This document shows, in pieces, positions 62,796-64,000 of a stretch of DNA of 64,000 nt. The stretch is taken from assembly GCF_004917075.1 (NCBI RefSeq), contig NZ_SSYB01000005.1:62001-126000 (forward strand), given 5' to 3'. The DNA comes from Geomonas edaphica. Its GTDB lineage: Bacteria; Desulfobacterota; Desulfuromonadia; Geobacterales; Geobacteraceae. A model generated the notes under the pieces. That model was not told the DNA's origin, ran no database searches, and saw nothing but the letters and a program-made list of their open reading frames with translations. The stretch's first letter is position 1. Every line of letters begins with the position of its first letter. The position numbers were made by a program, and so were the translations under genes.

Positions 62796-64000
62796 ATGAG
62801 CGAAAAACCTCCTGCAGCCAAACCGAGACTCCTCTACGTCGACGACGAACGGCCGAATCTCGTGGCGCTGCGTGCTCTTTTGCGCGACACCTACGAGGTG
62901 TTCATCGCCGAGACCACCGACGAGGCGTTCGCGCTCCTTTCCGGGCACGACATCCCCCTTGTGGTTTCCGACCAGCGCATGCCGGGCATGACGGGGACCG
63001 AGTTCCTGGAGAAGGTCGCGGCGGCCTATCCGGACTGCATCCGCATGATCCTCACCGGGTATTCGGACATCGACGCCGTCATCAACGCCATCAACCGCAG
63101 CCAGATCTACTACTACTTCAAGAAGCCGTGGAACGAGACCGAGATCCGCCTGACGCTCTCCAACGCGCTGGAATCGATCATGACGCAGCGCCGGCTGGTG
63201 GAGAGCGAGCGGCGCTTCCGGAGCACCTTTGAGCAGGCGGGGCTTGGGCTTGCGCACCTCGAACTGGAGGGGCGCGTGCTGCGGGCGAACGGCAAACTGC
63301 AGGAATTCCTGGGGGCAACGGAAGCTGAGCTCCTGGGAACGCAACTGAGCGACTGGTTGCCCGGGTTCGACCCGACCGAACCGCTCGGCCACCCCGGGCA
63401 GCTCGTGGTCCGGGAGGCCCCGGTGGCGACGCCGCAGGGGGAACGCTGGAGCCGGCTCACCTCCTCGGTTTCGCTCGACGGTCAGGGAAAGCCGGATTAC
63501 CTGATCACCCTCGTCGACGACCTCACGGAGCGCCGGCAGACCGAGGAGCTGGTACTGAAGCTGTATCACGTCGTGGAGCAGAGCCCGCTTTCCATCCGCA
63601 TCACGGCGAAGAACGGGGTCGTCGAGTTCGTGAACCCGAGCTTCACACGGATGAGCGGCTATACGGCGGAGGAGATGGTAGGGAAGCAGGCGGACCTCCT
63701 GCTGTCGGAGCAGGCCCAGGAGGCGGACCACCAGACCCTCTGGGATTGCATCACATCGGGGACGGTCTGGCAGGGAGAGATGCCGAGCCGCGCCAAGGAC
63801 GGCCGGCTTCTCTGGACGCGCGTCACCGTTTCGCCGGTCCGCACCAGGGACGGGGTCGTCACCCACTACGTGACCATCAAGGAAGACATAACGGAGCGGC
63901 ACCGGCTGGAGGAGCAGCTGCTGCAATCGCAGAAGATGGAGGCGATCGGGCAGCTCGCAGGGGGCGTGGCCCACGATTTCAACAACATCCTTATGGTCAT
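62796..64000 (+). CDS. Receiver-PAS-PAS-histidine kinase, truncated by window edge
   Basis: The ATG at 62796 has AAAGGAG upstream and lies 13 nt past the previous stop. At least 401 codons are visible and the frame is open at the edge. The receiver (about 1-130) has [10 protein letters not shown] and acceptor D59 in [12 protein letters not shown], like RpfG-type receivers, with KPWNETE near its end. Two PAS domains follow (about 145-265 and 270-385). The final visible residues ([19 protein letters not shown]) are the start of HisKA. It continues the operon with the two kinases upstream. Confidence 0.92.
   Translation, partial: MSEKPPAAKPRLLYVDDERPNLVALRALLRDTYEVFIAETTDEAFALLSGHDIPLVVSDQRMPGMTGTEFLEKVAAAYPDCIRMILTGYSDIDAVINAINRSQIYYYFKKPWNETEIRLTLSNALESIMTQRRLVESERRFRSTFEQAGLGLAHLELEGRVLRANGKLQEFLGATEAELLGTQLSDWLPGFDPTEPLGHPGQLVVREAPVATPQGERWSRLTSSVSLDGQGKPDYLITLVDDLTERRQTEELVLKLYHVVEQSPLSIRITAKNGVVEFVNPSFTRMSGYTAEEMVGKQADLLLSEQAQEADHQTLWDCITSGTVWQGEMPSRAKDGRLLWTRVTVSPVRTRDGVVTHYVTIKEDITERHRLEEQLLQSQKMEAIGQLAGGVAHDFNNILMV

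Overview
The window is high-GC bacterial chromosome. Its gene content points to a member of the Geobacteraceae (Desulfuromonadota; Geobacter, Citrifermentans or Geomonas type). Signs of this are a Hya-type uptake [NiFe]-hydrogenase operon with a c-type cytochrome, several CXXCH cytochromes, a BcrAD/HgdC-type activase with its dehydratase-like partner, a two-subunit glycine decarboxylase, dense two-component signalling, and the short GC-rich and 'AACGCAAAGACGC'-type intergenic repeats seen here in several copies. Genus or species cannot be fixed from the sequence alone. No prophage, integrase, transposase, CRISPR array, rRNA operon or replication origin was seen.

Layout. 0-3 kb: a MarR regulator with a built-in operator, a PAS histidine kinase and a lone molybdate-binding protein (modA). 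2.9-7.3 kb: minus-strand operon for the small and large hydrogenase subunits, cytochrome b, maturation protease and a cytochrome c lipoprotein. 7.6-10 kb: NarL-type two-component pair. 10.2-18 kb: a C_GCAxxG protein, then a TetR-controlled export operon (TolC, HlyD, two ABC ATPases, two permeases; YbhGFSR-like). 18.3 kb: tRNA-Asn. 18.7-23 kb: CDF-like membrane protein, MscL with a C-terminal Cys ribbon, and two paralogous OmpA proteins. 23-27 kb: a small operon of unknown function (diheme protein, metallopeptidase, helical protein), then an activase/dehydratase-family pair with a membrane protein. 27.2-33.4 kb: glycine cleavage genes gcvT, gcvH, gcvPA and gcvPB, followed by lipM-like and lipA genes that can build the lipoyl cofactor GcvH needs. 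33.7-39.8 kb: a degenerate receiver protein, then a cluster of oxidoreductases (CMD-family protein, flavodoxin, metallo-hydrolase, alcohol dehydrogenase, aldo/keto reductase) next to a divergent AraC regulator.

39.9-40.4 kb holds a 23-unit tandem array with a 21-bp period, the most unusual DNA structure in the window. 40.5-41.3 kb: thioredoxin and a TlpA-like redoxin. 41.5-48.2 kb: tetrapyrrole genes in order (CysG-N/Met8, CcsA/HemX, hemA, hemC, cobA-hemD fusion, hemB), which fits the heavy demand of a cytochrome-rich organism for heme. 48.3-52.3 kb: a compact MreB-like protein, a cupin, an RNase Z-like metallo-hydrolase and three small translation-related genes (SUI1, S4, EfpL). 52.5-53.4 kb: tRNA-Phe followed directly by a HepT/MntA toxin-antitoxin pair. 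53.5-64 kb: five large sensor kinases, the last running off the window edge.

Starts were chosen by ribosome-binding-site quality and overlap. Several minus-strand and plus-strand genes begin inside the longest open frame, and a few use TTG or GTG. No search or structure prediction was run. Family names rest on motifs read by eye.
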